From Desulfosporosinus orientis DSM 765 (GTDB lineage Bacteria > Bacillota > Desulfitobacteriia > Desulfitobacteriales > Desulfitobacteriaceae), in assembly GCF_000235605.1 (NCBI RefSeq), contig NC_016584.1:236001-300000 (forward strand): DNA of 64,000 nt. Direction: 5' to 3'. The stretch's first letter is position 1. Every line of letters begins with the position of its first letter. Shown here in pieces: positions 56,583 through 64,000 of this stretch. Under the pieces are notes generated by a model. It saw only the letters and a list, made by a program, of their open reading frames with translations, did no database searches and was not told the origin of the DNA. A program made the position numbers and the translations under genes.

Positions 56583-56984
56583 ATGTCGCCGAAGAAAATC
56601 GTGTTGCGTTTTGGGACAGACATATCTGTTAAGCCTATTGTTTATCGTTTGGTTAAGGATTATGATTTAGTGGTTAATATAGTTAAAGCGGACGTCAATC
56701 CTCAAAAAGAAGGTACAATGATCTTAGAGGTTACGGGAGATCAAAGTGAAAATGGGCTCAACTATTTACGAGATCTGGGGGTTTCCGTTCAGGCCCTTAA
56801 TCAGGAAATTGTCCGGAATGAGGATAAATGTGTTATGTGCGGCGCTTGCACGGGAGTTTGTCCCACTGGTGCATTATATATGGAACGTCCGTCTATGGAA
56901 GTCCGCTTTGATGGAGATCAATGTGTTTTTTGCCAACTTTGCGTGAAAGTGTGCCCCATGTGGGCCATGGAGGTTCGGCTTTAA
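56583..56984 (+). CDS. NIL-domain ferredoxin, partner of the sulfurtransferase
   Basis: A 133-aa protein. It has an N-terminal NIL domain (about 5-75), known from methionine-related transport and biosynthesis, then two 4Fe-4S motifs, CVMCGACTGVCP and CVFCQLCVKVCP. Homologous to MA1822, which is required with DUF39 for the anaerobic homocysteine route and likely provides electrons for sulfur transfer. ATG 56583 follows AAAGGAGG, overlapping the DUF39 stop region. Confidence 0.9.
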   Translation: MSPKKIVLRFGTDISVKPIVYRLVKDYDLVVNIVKADVNPQKEGTMILEVTGDQSENGLNYLRDLGVSVQALNQEIVRNEDKCVMCGACTGVCPTGALYMERPSMEVRFDGDQCVFCQLCVKVCPMWAMEVRL

Positions 56985-57731
56985 TTGGATTATACGGAAC
57001 GTAGTTATAGACAACATCACCGCCAGGAAGATTTAGTCCATTTCCAGGTTGCGGTAGAAGAGACAGACTTAGATATTGGAGTTCGAAAAGAACGGTTTTC
57101 CCCGGAACTGGTTGAGTGGGTAGCAGAAACCATTCGAGTTTGCCGTAAACCACTTGAAGATTATGTCACAAAAAATCCTGATTTTGTAAGTGCCTTGAAG
57201 CCCTATCCTGTTTTGCCTGAAGCTCCAGAAATCGTTCGCAGGATGTCGGAAGCCGGGCGATTAGCCGGGGTAGGGCCAATGGCGGCAGTGGCAGGAGCAG
57301 TGGCAGAGTGGGTCGGCAAATCTATTGCTAAGCGTTCCCGTGATGTAATTGTGGAAAACGGCGGAGATATCTTCATGCGTTCGAGTCGCATTCGTAAAGT
57401 TGGAATTTTTGCTGGGAGTTCTCCGTTATCGAGTCGTATTGCTATTGAAGTCAGGCCGAACCAAACTCCGCTGGGAATCTGTACTTCTTCGGGTAAAGTA
57501 GGTCATTCCTTGAGTTTTGGAAAAGCGGATGCTGTCGTTGTGCTTTCTCCCTCCGTACCTTTAGCGGATGCAGTAGCAACGGCTACCGGGAATCTTGTTC
57601 AGACTCCTAATGATTTAGAACATGCTATTGAGTTTGCTTCTCAAATCCAAGGAGTTACAGGAGTCTTAGTTATTAAGAATGATCGTTTGGCACTCTGGGG
57701 AAATGTAAAATTATTGCCCATTAGCTTTTAA
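56985..57731 (+). CDS. UPF0280 family protein (COG2122), ApbE-like
   Basis: A 248-aa protein starting at TTG directly after the ferredoxin stop. It shows the UPF0280 segments GPMAAVAGAVAEWVGK and VIVENGGDIFM, with distant similarity to ApbE flavin transferases. In Methanosarcina the COG2122 protein MA1715 was linked genetically to the same homocysteine pathway, so this operon reunites all three proteins. Exact reaction unknown. Confidence 0.85.
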   Translation: MDYTERSYRQHHRQEDLVHFQVAVEETDLDIGVRKERFSPELVEWVAETIRVCRKPLEDYVTKNPDFVSALKPYPVLPEAPEIVRRMSEAGRLAGVGPMAAVAGAVAEWVGKSIAKRSRDVIVENGGDIFMRSSRIRKVGIFAGSSPLSSRIAIEVRPNQTPLGICTSSGKVGHSLSFGKADAVVVLSPSVPLADAVATATGNLVQTPNDLEHAIEFASQIQGVTGVLVIKNDRLALWGNVKLLPISF

Positions 57732-57762
57732 AAATGTATCTTGATTATTGTTATAAAGAAAG

Positions 57763-57793
57763 AAACCTCCCCGTCGGGAGGTTTAAGTTTTTG
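57763..57793 (+). terminator. Terminator of the homocysteine operon
   Basis: AAACCTCCC pairs with GGGAGGTTT across a short loop, followed by AAGTTTTT. Confidence 0.8.
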
Positions 57794-57812
57794 CGCTAAT
57801 GTCTTTAATTTC

Positions 57813-57836
57813 TTTGTATAACTTGTACAATACAAA
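57813..57836. repeat. Inverted repeat before the capA-like gene
   Basis: TTTGTAT (57813-57819) and ATACAAA (57830-57836) flank a 10-bp spacer containing the palindrome TTGTACAA. Possible operator; nothing else is seen in 57794-58012 except a strong ribosome-binding site at the end. Confidence 0.35.
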
Positions 57837-58012
57837 TTTAGCATGAAATGAAGGATCAATCAATGCCCAGATTTTAGGAGGCTGAAATGAGGATTTAATG
57901 GATACTTAGGTGGAAGTTTGAATCGAAAATAAACCTATGTGTGGTTCATTACATAAATTAAGAAGGAGACACTCCATTTTTATCGAAAACTATTACAAAG
58001 GAGTGATTAATT

Positions 58013-59215
58013 CTGAACCATTTCAGACTAATATTATTAAGTTTATTATGCTTAGTATTATTGGGATGTGGTGTTCAATCAACGATAGCACCTATACCCA
58101 ATCAATCGGCTAACCAAACTCTTGATCAGGTTGAAGAGCCATTGAATGCAGAGAAGCCAATTGTTCCTGAAACTAAAAGAATAACACTAGTGGCCACTGG
58201 AGATATTCTCATGCACAATACTCAAATCTGGTCTGGGCAACAAGCAGATGGATCTTACGATTTCGGATCGTTTTTTCGTGACGTTAAATCCTTAATAGAC
58301 TATGGCGATTATACCTCAGCAAACTTTGAAGCGGCGATGGCAGGGGCCCAATCCGGGTATACAGGATACCCTAAGTTTAATAGTCCGGATGAAGTTGCAT
58401 CAACACTTAAAGATGCAGGGTATGATCTTATTGTTACGGCTAATAATCATATATTAGATAGAGGTTACCCCGGAGCCATTCGCACCATGAATGTCTTAAG
58501 AAATGCCGGGCTGGATATTGTGGGAACGTATGAAAGTCAGGAGGAAAGGGACAATTATTTAATTAAAGAACTGAATGGGGTGCGAGTGGGATATTTAGCC
58601 TATTGTTACGGGACAAATGGAATCCCAGTACCCAAAGAGCATCCCTACTTTTTTAATTTTATTAACGAAGACACTATAATCAAGGATATTCATAAATTAA
58701 AGCCCAAAGTAGATGTTCTCGTGCTCGTTTTGCATTGGGGTATTGAATATACAACTCAACCGACTGAAGAGCAGCGACAATTGGCCGAAACCTTGCTTGA
58801 GGCCGGGGCAGATGTTATTCTTGGCAGCCATCCTCATGTAATTCAGCCGATGGAAGTTAAGAAGATAAACAATCAAGATAAGTTTATAATTTATTCTTTG
58901 GGTAATTTTATTGGTGACCAGCGCGGGGTTGAACGAAATAGCGGAGTGATTTTAAATTTAACCTTTGAAAAAGATCGTTTAAAGGAAAAAACTGTCTTGA
59001 AGAGAGTATCTTACACTCCCACTTATTCCCACAGATACTACGAAAATGGGCGCCTTTGTTTTCGCGTTATTGATGTTCAAGCAACCATTCGCAAGATTCA
59101 GGAGGGCACAGATCCCTATTTGAATAGTTCGGATTTAGCAGTCCTGAAACAGGTTCTGGCCCAGACCCAGAGTCAATTAGGCAAACCATTTAACAGAGAA
59201 GAATCGAGGGATTAG
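58013..59215 (+). CDS. CapA-family metallophosphatase lipoprotein, non-AUG start
   Basis: A 400-aa PGA_cap/CapA domain protein of the calcineurin-like fold, related to polyglutamate-capsule proteins. Motifs: TGDILMHNTQIW, NFEAAM, TANNHILDRG, LHWGIEY and GSHPHVIQ. The frame upstream of TTG 58061 encodes a clear lipoprotein signal (NHFRLILLSLLCLVLLGC; lipobox LLGC). The only starts after the in-frame stop at 58004 are ATT 58010, CTG 58013 and later non-AUG codons. AAAGGAG (57997-58003) fits CTG 58013 best. Anchored outside the membrane. Confidence 0.8.
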   Translation: MNHFRLILLSLLCLVLLGCGVQSTIAPIPNQSANQTLDQVEEPLNAEKPIVPETKRITLVATGDILMHNTQIWSGQQADGSYDFGSFFRDVKSLIDYGDYTSANFEAAMAGAQSGYTGYPKFNSPDEVASTLKDAGYDLIVTANNHILDRGYPGAIRTMNVLRNAGLDIVGTYESQEERDNYLIKELNGVRVGYLAYCYGTNGIPVPKEHPYFFNFINEDTIIKDIHKLKPKVDVLVLVLHWGIEYTTQPTEEQRQLAETLLEAGADVILGSHPHVIQPMEVKKINNQDKFIIYSLGNFIGDQRGVERNSGVILNLTFEKDRLKEKTVLKRVSYTPTYSHRYYENGRLCFRVIDVQATIRKIQEGTDPYLNSSDLAVLKQVLAQTQSQLGKPFNREESRD

Positions 59216-59248
59216 CGGAAAGGCTGATCCCTCGATTCTTCTCTGTTA
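59191..59248. repeat. 22-bp perfect inverted repeat at the end of the capA-like gene
   Basis: 59191-59212 pairs perfectly with 59227-59248 around a 14-nt loop that includes the stop codon. No U-run follows. It encodes the last residues of the protein (NREESRD) and could stop transcripts, protect them, or be a recombination trace. Confidence 0.7.
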
Positions 59249-59356
59249 GATTTAAGCTTAGGGTTGAAATCCCAGTGTAAAGTGATATTTATAGCGTTTA
59301 ACCGATAATTATAATGGTGAAAACATTTTAATAGTCCATTCAGGGGGGGGTTAACC

Positions 59357-60412
59357 ATGAGAAAATTTATGGCGAGTTTTAATAAAGTATCTAACGGCAA
59401 TTTTTTGGTAAAAAGCGGAGCCCAAGCTGCTTTCCCCGAGGGTTGGCTGCAAATTGCCGGCAATCAAGAGTCTAGTTGGATATTTAAGAGCGAACTGCCG
59501 GGGGTCCCTCCCTGCTTGGAGATCAGTAATGTAACCGCCATCCGTTCAGGAATCATTCAGAGTGTTGAAGCATCTCTTGATGTCAGTAAGAGTAAAGAAT
59601 GGATGATAGTAATTATCCTAAAAGCAGATAGCCCTGATAGAAAGGCATATCTCCGCATTTTCCCTAAGTCTTTAAAAGGAGCTGTATGCCAACCGTGGGA
59701 GTATTGTTTTGATTCGGGCGTGGCTAAAGAACAAATAAAGCAAGTTCTCGGAGTTGGTCCGGATATTCAATCCCTCCGCTTAGAAACTGGGATTTTGGGA
59801 CCGGGAGTTCTCAATATTTATCAAATTATAGCCTATAAGCTTTCTCCGCAGCTTACGAAAAGGCGAGTTAAAAAACCTAAGCCTAAGGTTTGCCATATCA
59901 ATTCTATACAATCAATCGGAGAGATCATTAAACCTATTCAGCTTGCAGCACCGATTCCGCTGAAACTTCCTTTAGGTTTTCAAGGAAATGTTAATGCAGA
60001 TGTAAGAAATCTTAGCCCAAATCGAGATAAAGTACAAATCTACGGCAGTCACCAAGTGCCTATTGCGACGTCCGCGAGCGGTCGAGTTCAAGTGGAAATA
60101 AACGGACGAGGTTTTTATGAAAGTCTTGAAGATGTTACAGCGGGAAAAACCATGGCTAGTACGATTACTAGAGATATTTCGGCTTTGCCCCGTTGCTCTT
60201 TTGCAGTGTGGAATTACGGGGAACATCTGGCCTATGTGCAAGCCGAGCTTAGTCCTGATGGGATTCACTGGACTGAAGAAGGGGAGCCTAAAGAGATTCG
60301 CCTTGGAAAGTTAGTAATTGTTACACCAAAACATTATCTGCGTTACACCAGACTAACCTACCAAGCAGAAGAGTTAACGGGGTTAAGAATTTGGGTTCAA
60401 GCTCAAAATTAA
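59357..60412 (+). CDS. DUF6385-like protein A
   Basis: A 351-aa protein without signal peptide or membrane segments. It is paralogous along its whole length to the next gene: N-terminal FPEGWLQIAG, ETGILGPGVLNIYQI, a central HINSIQSIGEI(I)KPI, NVNADVRNLSPNRDKVQIYG, and C-terminal LRIWVQAQN. The C-terminal half resembles DUF6385 of Firmicutes. Site GGGGGGG 5 nt before the ATG. Function unknown; a role on the spore or cell surface is only a guess. Confidence 0.8.
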   Translation: MRKFMASFNKVSNGNFLVKSGAQAAFPEGWLQIAGNQESSWIFKSELPGVPPCLEISNVTAIRSGIIQSVEASLDVSKSKEWMIVIILKADSPDRKAYLRIFPKSLKGAVCQPWEYCFDSGVAKEQIKQVLGVGPDIQSLRLETGILGPGVLNIYQIIAYKLSPQLTKRRVKKPKPKVCHINSIQSIGEIIKPIQLAAPIPLKLPLGFQGNVNADVRNLSPNRDKVQIYGSHQVPIATSASGRVQVEINGRGFYESLEDVTAGKTMASTITRDISALPRCSFAVWNYGEHLAYVQAELSPDGIHWTEEGEPKEIRLGKLVIVTPKHYLRYTRLTYQAEELTGLRIWVQAQN

Positions 60413-60485
60413 TAGTTGTTACATAAAGTATTAATAGTTTCGATTCAATTTGAGACTTAATTTGGTGGTAAAAGGTGGGAAGGAA

Positions 60486-61502
60486 ATGACTGATACGAAT
60501 CAAGTTTATAATAGTCATTTCCGATTGTGGCAAGAAAATAATCAGAATTTTCCAGATGGTTGGGCCAAAATTGGCGGAGATCCTTCTACTGAGTGGATAT
60601 GGTCAGGTGTAACCGGTGGTCCGAAGAGCATTAAGATTATCCATCCATCAGGTCCAAGAGCAGGTATCATCCTAGAAAATAATGTTGTCATACCAGCCGG
60701 AGAGAATCAGCGATGGGAATTCCGAGCGATTTTAGAAGCAGAGCCGGCAGGTGTAACTTGCTATATTAAAGTTTATCTTGGTGTGGTGAGTCAATATTTA
60801 TCGCTAGTTCGGCCAGGTTCTCAACCTGAAGAAATAAGCCGAATTATATCTACACCTATTGGTGTAACGGGACTTAGGGTTGAGGTTGGAATTCTTGGTG
60901 AGGGTATCGTAACGATTTATGAGATTGAAGGCAGAAGACTCTATCCTAAGCAAGAGTTGAGGCTTGACGAGAAAGGACAGTTATATGTTCGGCACGTTGA
61001 TTCTATAGGAAAGATTCAAACACCTGTTTCAGTCAGGGTAGAAAGCCCTTTGCCTATACCCGTTGATGTAAAAACCCCTGTAAAAGCTGAATTGCGGGAT
61101 TTGACGCCTGCCCGTGACGGAATAAAAATTTATAGCAGTAATGGAAACTCCATAGAATCAACTCTTGATGGTTTACTTCAAGTTAAGATGTCTGGAAGAA
61201 CTTTTCGGCAAAGTGTTGAAACAGTGACCTCCTCACATGACTCACGAGCAACAAAACTAAACGATGTTTCACAGCTAAGTGTTTTTTCCTATGCAATTTT
61301 TAATATGGGAATGGAAGTTGTCAGAGTTCAGTTACAAATAAGCCCGGACGGAGCAGTCTGGACATCGGATGATTCAGAATGTGACGTTTTGCCGGGAGCT
61401 CTTGCGGTTATTACTCCGAACCGCTTTCTTCGTTTTGTTCGTCTTATCTATTATTCTCAATCCAATAACCCACTGACTATCTGGTTTCAAGCACAGACAT
61501 AG
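60486..61502 (+). CDS. DUF6385-like protein B, tandem paralog
   Basis: A 338-aa protein with the same architecture as its neighbour: FPDGWAKIGG, EVGILGEGIVTIYEI, HVDSIGKIQTPV, ELRDLTPARDGIKIYS and C-terminal LTIWFQAQT. ATG 60486 follows AAAGGTGGG; an in-frame start at 60450 lies upstream of that site. Divergence between the pair is high, so the duplication is old. No catalytic motif seen. Confidence 0.8.
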   Translation: MTDTNQVYNSHFRLWQENNQNFPDGWAKIGGDPSTEWIWSGVTGGPKSIKIIHPSGPRAGIILENNVVIPAGENQRWEFRAILEAEPAGVTCYIKVYLGVVSQYLSLVRPGSQPEEISRIISTPIGVTGLRVEVGILGEGIVTIYEIEGRRLYPKQELRLDEKGQLYVRHVDSIGKIQTPVSVRVESPLPIPVDVKTPVKAELRDLTPARDGIKIYSSNGNSIESTLDGLLQVKMSGRTFRQSVETVTSSHDSRATKLNDVSQLSVFSYAIFNMGMEVVRVQLQISPDGAVWTSDDSECDVLPGALAVITPNRFLRFVRLIYYSQSNNPLTIWFQAQT

Positions 61503-61581
61503 GGGCTTCTCCATCATTCTCTATTGCAAGATGAACGGCACCAATTATCTAGGAATATATTGCAATATAGGAAGGTGATGG

Positions 61582-61920
61582 ATGGAAGGAGAGATGGAGA
61601 TAGAGATGGATGGACTGGCATTGGTCTTTTTCTTATCGGTTTTAGTGGAGAAAGTCGTCGAAATATTTAAAGACACGGTATATGCTATACCTTTTTTGCC
61701 CGATAAGTTTAAGCCTTTAACTTTAGAACTATTAAGTCTGGCTTGTGGTCTAGTCTTTGCATTTCAGACAGAGGTTAATGCTCTAGATCTTTTAAATGTC
61801 AATATTCTTAACCCAACTGTTGGTAAAGTAATAACAGGACTGGTCGTAGGAAAGGGAGCCAATTTTGCCCATGATTTTTTCCATTCTTTTGGTAAGGGTA
61901 AGAAGTCTGCAGAGCGTTAG
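61582..61920 (+). CDS. Small two-helix membrane protein, unknown
   Basis: A 112-aa protein with two hydrophobic segments (about 9-28 and 48-66) and a basic C-terminus (GKGKKSAER). Topology resembles small holins, but no family is recognised. It follows the DUF6385-like genes by 79 bp with GGAAGGTG upstream. An internal ATG at 61594 is an alternative start. Confidence 0.6.
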   Translation: MEGEMEIEMDGLALVFFLSVLVEKVVEIFKDTVYAIPFLPDKFKPLTLELLSLACGLVFAFQTEVNALDLLNVNILNPTVGKVITGLVVGKGANFAHDFFHSFGKGKKSAER

Positions 61921-61942
61921 AAGCGGAAATCCTTGTACTTCT

Positions 61943-62028
61943 CAGAAAGTATAACTATTGGTTGCATACTGCAAGAAGGCTAATACGTGCAAAGACAGTG
62001 TCTTCGGGCGCCAGCCAAGTTTTCTAAA
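61943..62028. repeat. Dispersed intergenic repeat, copy 2 (shorter)
   Basis: Matches copy 1 (18381 onward) for 64 nt, from CAGAAAGTATAAC through the hairpin AAGACAGTGTCTT. It then lacks about 45 bases of copy 1 before the shared GTTTTCTA end. It fills the gap between the small membrane protein and the convergent glycosyltransferase. Confidence 0.65.
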
Positions 62029-63564
62029 TTATTCCCAACGGATTAAATTGGGACTGGGATCTAGAATTGAATGATACTGTTCTAAGTTGCCATACTTTCC
62101 GTTAGGATCAAGCTGTTTATAACGGTAGTACTTGGCTATGCGGTCTTGGGCACGGATCCAACCGAGGTGTTTGATGCGCAGGAGGCTGGTCCCCCCGCGC
62201 AGCTCTGTGATATTATGGGGAAACCTCCCACAATGCTGGGGGGTTTCCCGCCATTTTCCTTGAAAACCCGGAATATTGCGAACCACAAAAGGACGATACC
62301 ATTTGTGGGCCTGCCAATAAGGATCTTCACGGTAATGATTCTCTGTCCAGAGATCATAGAGACGGAAGCTTATGAAATCAATGTCTGGAGATCGGATTAA
62401 TAAATCACGCAATTGCTTTGGGCCGTTTTCTTCGAACATTTCATCAGCATCAAAAATAATAATCCATTCTGATTGAGTACTAACAGCCATTTCCCATAAC
62501 TGCTTTCGAAGGAGGATCTCATCATGGAACGTAGGCTTTCTATTAGAACGAAGTGTTAAGGGAATTCCCTGCAGGATTTCCCGGCACATTTCTATGGTAT
62601 TGTCGGTACTGGCATCATCTAATATTACAGCCTGGTCAATGTATTCAGTAGCTTGTTTTAATACTCGTTCTAAGTGGCGGTGGGCTTCATTGCGGACAAG
62701 CATCCCTAAAGTAATGCTTCCTGGATTAAGAATTGATTCGGAGAGAGATTGAGGTGAATTACTAAGAACTTTGGCGGACTTGTTTTTATACACCTGTAGT
62801 TTATCCAGTTGAGATGTTCGATAAATATGAAATGGAGGATAGTGGGTATCGGCATAGAGTTCCAACCCTAGGGCAGCTGCTCGTATGCAGAAGTGACGGT
62901 CTTCTCCAGAAAACCCTAAGTTGTATAATTTGCTGAAAGACACACCTCGCATAAGGGCTTTTCGGCTGATCAAAGTGCAAGCTCCTAAACCTCCTACCTT
63001 GTAGGTGCCGGGACGGGAAAGCATTTTAAGAAATTCTTGGGTTCTATTAGTTATTTGATTCTCAGTGAGAGAGTCACCATTTTCTGATTCATAGAGAGTG
63101 TATTGATCCTTCACCCATACTTGTGGGAGGGGAATCAAATCAGGTTTCCATTTGGTCCAAAAAACTTCGGAGACTATATCCTTTTCTAGGGAAAGCAAAT
63201 GGATCAGGGTTTTAGGTGCCAGATAGAGATCGGAATCAACGAGAAAAAGGTAATCATAGCCTTCTTCGAGGGCAATATTGATGAATCTATTTTTATAATC
63301 AGCTACCTTCCAAATCAGTTCATCCCTCCAATGGTGAGTTGATTCGTCACATTTGTAGGTTCCCTTGACATCACCGGGGAGAATTCGTACATTAGGCTGC
63401 TCAAGAGCGAAGTGAGAAAGCAAGGTGTGATCGTTATGATCATCAATAAATATAAAATCAAGAGCAACTTGGTTTTTTTCTAAGTTAAGGATTGACTCTA
63501 GAAATTCCGTAAGAATTCGTTCTTGCTGTTTCACAGGACTCGCCAAGAGAACACGATAGTTCAT
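62029..63564 (-). CDS. Two-domain glycosyltransferase
   Basis: A 511-aa fusion. The N-terminal domain (about 1-260) is GT-A-like with FLVDSDLYL (DxD) and GFSGEDRHFCIRAAALG, like Anp1/mannosyltransferase folds. The C-terminal domain (about 285-511) is family-2-like with SITLGMLVRNEAHRHLERVL, ILDDASTDNT and FDADEMF. Both DxD motifs are intact. The start follows GGAAGGAG. Likely sugar transfer to a surface protein or polymer; substrate unknown. Confidence 0.85.
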   Translation of the reverse strand: MNYRVLLASPVKQQERILTEFLESILNLEKNQVALDFIFIDDHNDHTLLSHFALEQPNVRILPGDVKGTYKCDESTHHWRDELIWKVADYKNRFINIALEEGYDYLFLVDSDLYLAPKTLIHLLSLEKDIVSEVFWTKWKPDLIPLPQVWVKDQYTLYESENGDSLTENQITNRTQEFLKMLSRPGTYKVGGLGACTLISRKALMRGVSFSKLYNLGFSGEDRHFCIRAAALGLELYADTHYPPFHIYRTSQLDKLQVYKNKSAKVLSNSPQSLSESILNPGSITLGMLVRNEAHRHLERVLKQATEYIDQAVILDDASTDNTIEMCREILQGIPLTLRSNRKPTFHDEILLRKQLWEMAVSTQSEWIIIFDADEMFEENGPKQLRDLLIRSPDIDFISFRLYDLWTENHYREDPYWQAHKWYRPFVVRNIPGFQGKWRETPQHCGRFPHNITELRGGTSLLRIKHLGWIRAQDRIAKYYRYKQLDPNGKYGNLEQYHSILDPSPNLIRWE

Positions 63565-63584
63565 TAATACAAACTCCTTCCGGT

Positions 63585-64000
63585 TTATGGAATTATCGAA
63601 TCCAATGATGTATCTGATAGATATGAAAGTACATGAATTCCTATTTGGGTAAGGCTGGATAGGCTTTCTATACCTTTGAAATAATCATTATCTAAGTCAT
63701 TTACTAAAAGTATCATTCTAAATTGAATTTCTTTAAGCGCAAGCATCAAGTATATACCGCCAAGCTTTACCTCGCTGTCTGAATGGAATTGATGCAAAGT
63801 TTTTTTGGAAGAATCAGGAAGCTGGAGAAGGATGTTCAATAGCTCTTTGCGACAGAGAGTAGTGGCATTGATAGTTCGGTAGAGAGTTAAGAGAAGGAAA
63901 AGGAGGCAGAATTTTAAATCTGAGTTTCGATGCTTTGTGAGCAGCTCACGCCATAATGCTTCGGATGGCCAGCTTTCAAGCATTAATATTTGTTTCAAAA
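63585..64000 (-). CDS. Unrecognised protein, 5' end possibly beyond the window
   Basis: At least 137 residues, Leu-rich and helical (for example SDLKFCLLFLLLTLYRTINA), ending TSLDSIIP. The frame is open to the window edge, so the start may lie outside; a TTG at 63998 and ATG at 63983 are possible starts. It lies 20 bp upstream of the glycosyltransferase in the same direction, so they are probably cotranscribed. No family recognised. Confidence 0.5.
   Translation of the reverse strand, partial: LKQILMLESWPSEALWRELLTKHRNSDLKFCLLFLLLTLYRTINATTLCRKELLNILLQLPDSSKKTLHQFHSDSEVKLGGIYLMLALKEIQFRMILLVNDLDNDYFKGIESLSSLTQIGIHVLSYLSDTSLDSIIP

Overview
The window looks like chromosomal DNA of an anaerobic, spore-forming, low-GC Firmicute of the Peptococcaceae/Desulfitobacteriaceae type; a Desulfosporosinus-like organism is my best guess, by inference. 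The signs are a Firmicute S10-spc-alpha ribosomal order, an EF-Tu with a four-cysteine insertion, the germination amidase CwlD, strong AGGAGG ribosome-binding sites with many GTG/TTG starts, a Tat-exported [NiFe] uptake hydrogenase, an anaerobic homocysteine operon behind a SAM riboswitch, and an apparent selenoprotein.

Layout. 1-16.4 kb: the 3' part of tuf, then an unbroken run from rpsJ to rplQ including secY, adk, map, infA and rpoA, ending at a terminator. 16.5-18.3 kb: truA and the rplM-rpsI operon with its own promoter and leader. 18.4-23.9 kb: cwlD, two small membrane-anchored proteins, arginase, an ECF sigma factor behind a SigW-like promoter with an overlapping membrane gene, and an M20 peptidase. 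24-39.2 kb: arginine biosynthesis, as argCJBD-carAB and then argF, argG and argH. Tandem ARG boxes of identical geometry lie before argC and argF. A YitT protein and a zinc-ribbon membrane protein sit between carB and argF. 39.2-42.6 kb: a cluster of DnaA boxes, then pncB-nadE and a HAD nucleotidase (NAD salvage and synthesis). 42.6-47.3 kb, minus strand: murC and a three-gene [NiFe] hydrogenase with cytochrome b. 47.5-52 kb: tRNA-Thr(CGT), a gene remnant, greA, an orphan histidine kinase and a two-domain peptidoglycan hydrolase. 52.2-53.9 kb: amtB and a convergent PII gene whose stop codon overlaps the amtB stop. 53.9-54.8 kb, minus strand: a peroxiredoxin with in-frame UGA at the peroxidatic position, plus two micro-ORFs. 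55.1-57.8 kb: SAM riboswitch with the three-gene homocysteine operon. 58-64 kb: a CapA-type lipoprotein with a non-AUG start, two tandem DUF6385-like proteins, a small membrane protein, a two-domain glycosyltransferase and a partial unknown gene.

The most notable item is the peroxiredoxin. A UGA codon replaces the peroxidatic Cys codon, and a hairpin starts exactly 11 nt after it, the geometry of a bacterial SECIS element. This gene would normally be annotated as a truncated ORF. Other strong observations are the DnaA-box cluster, the paired ARG boxes, the SAM-riboswitch homocysteine operon, the non-canonical start of the CapA lipoprotein and an intergenic repeat found in two copies 43 kb apart.
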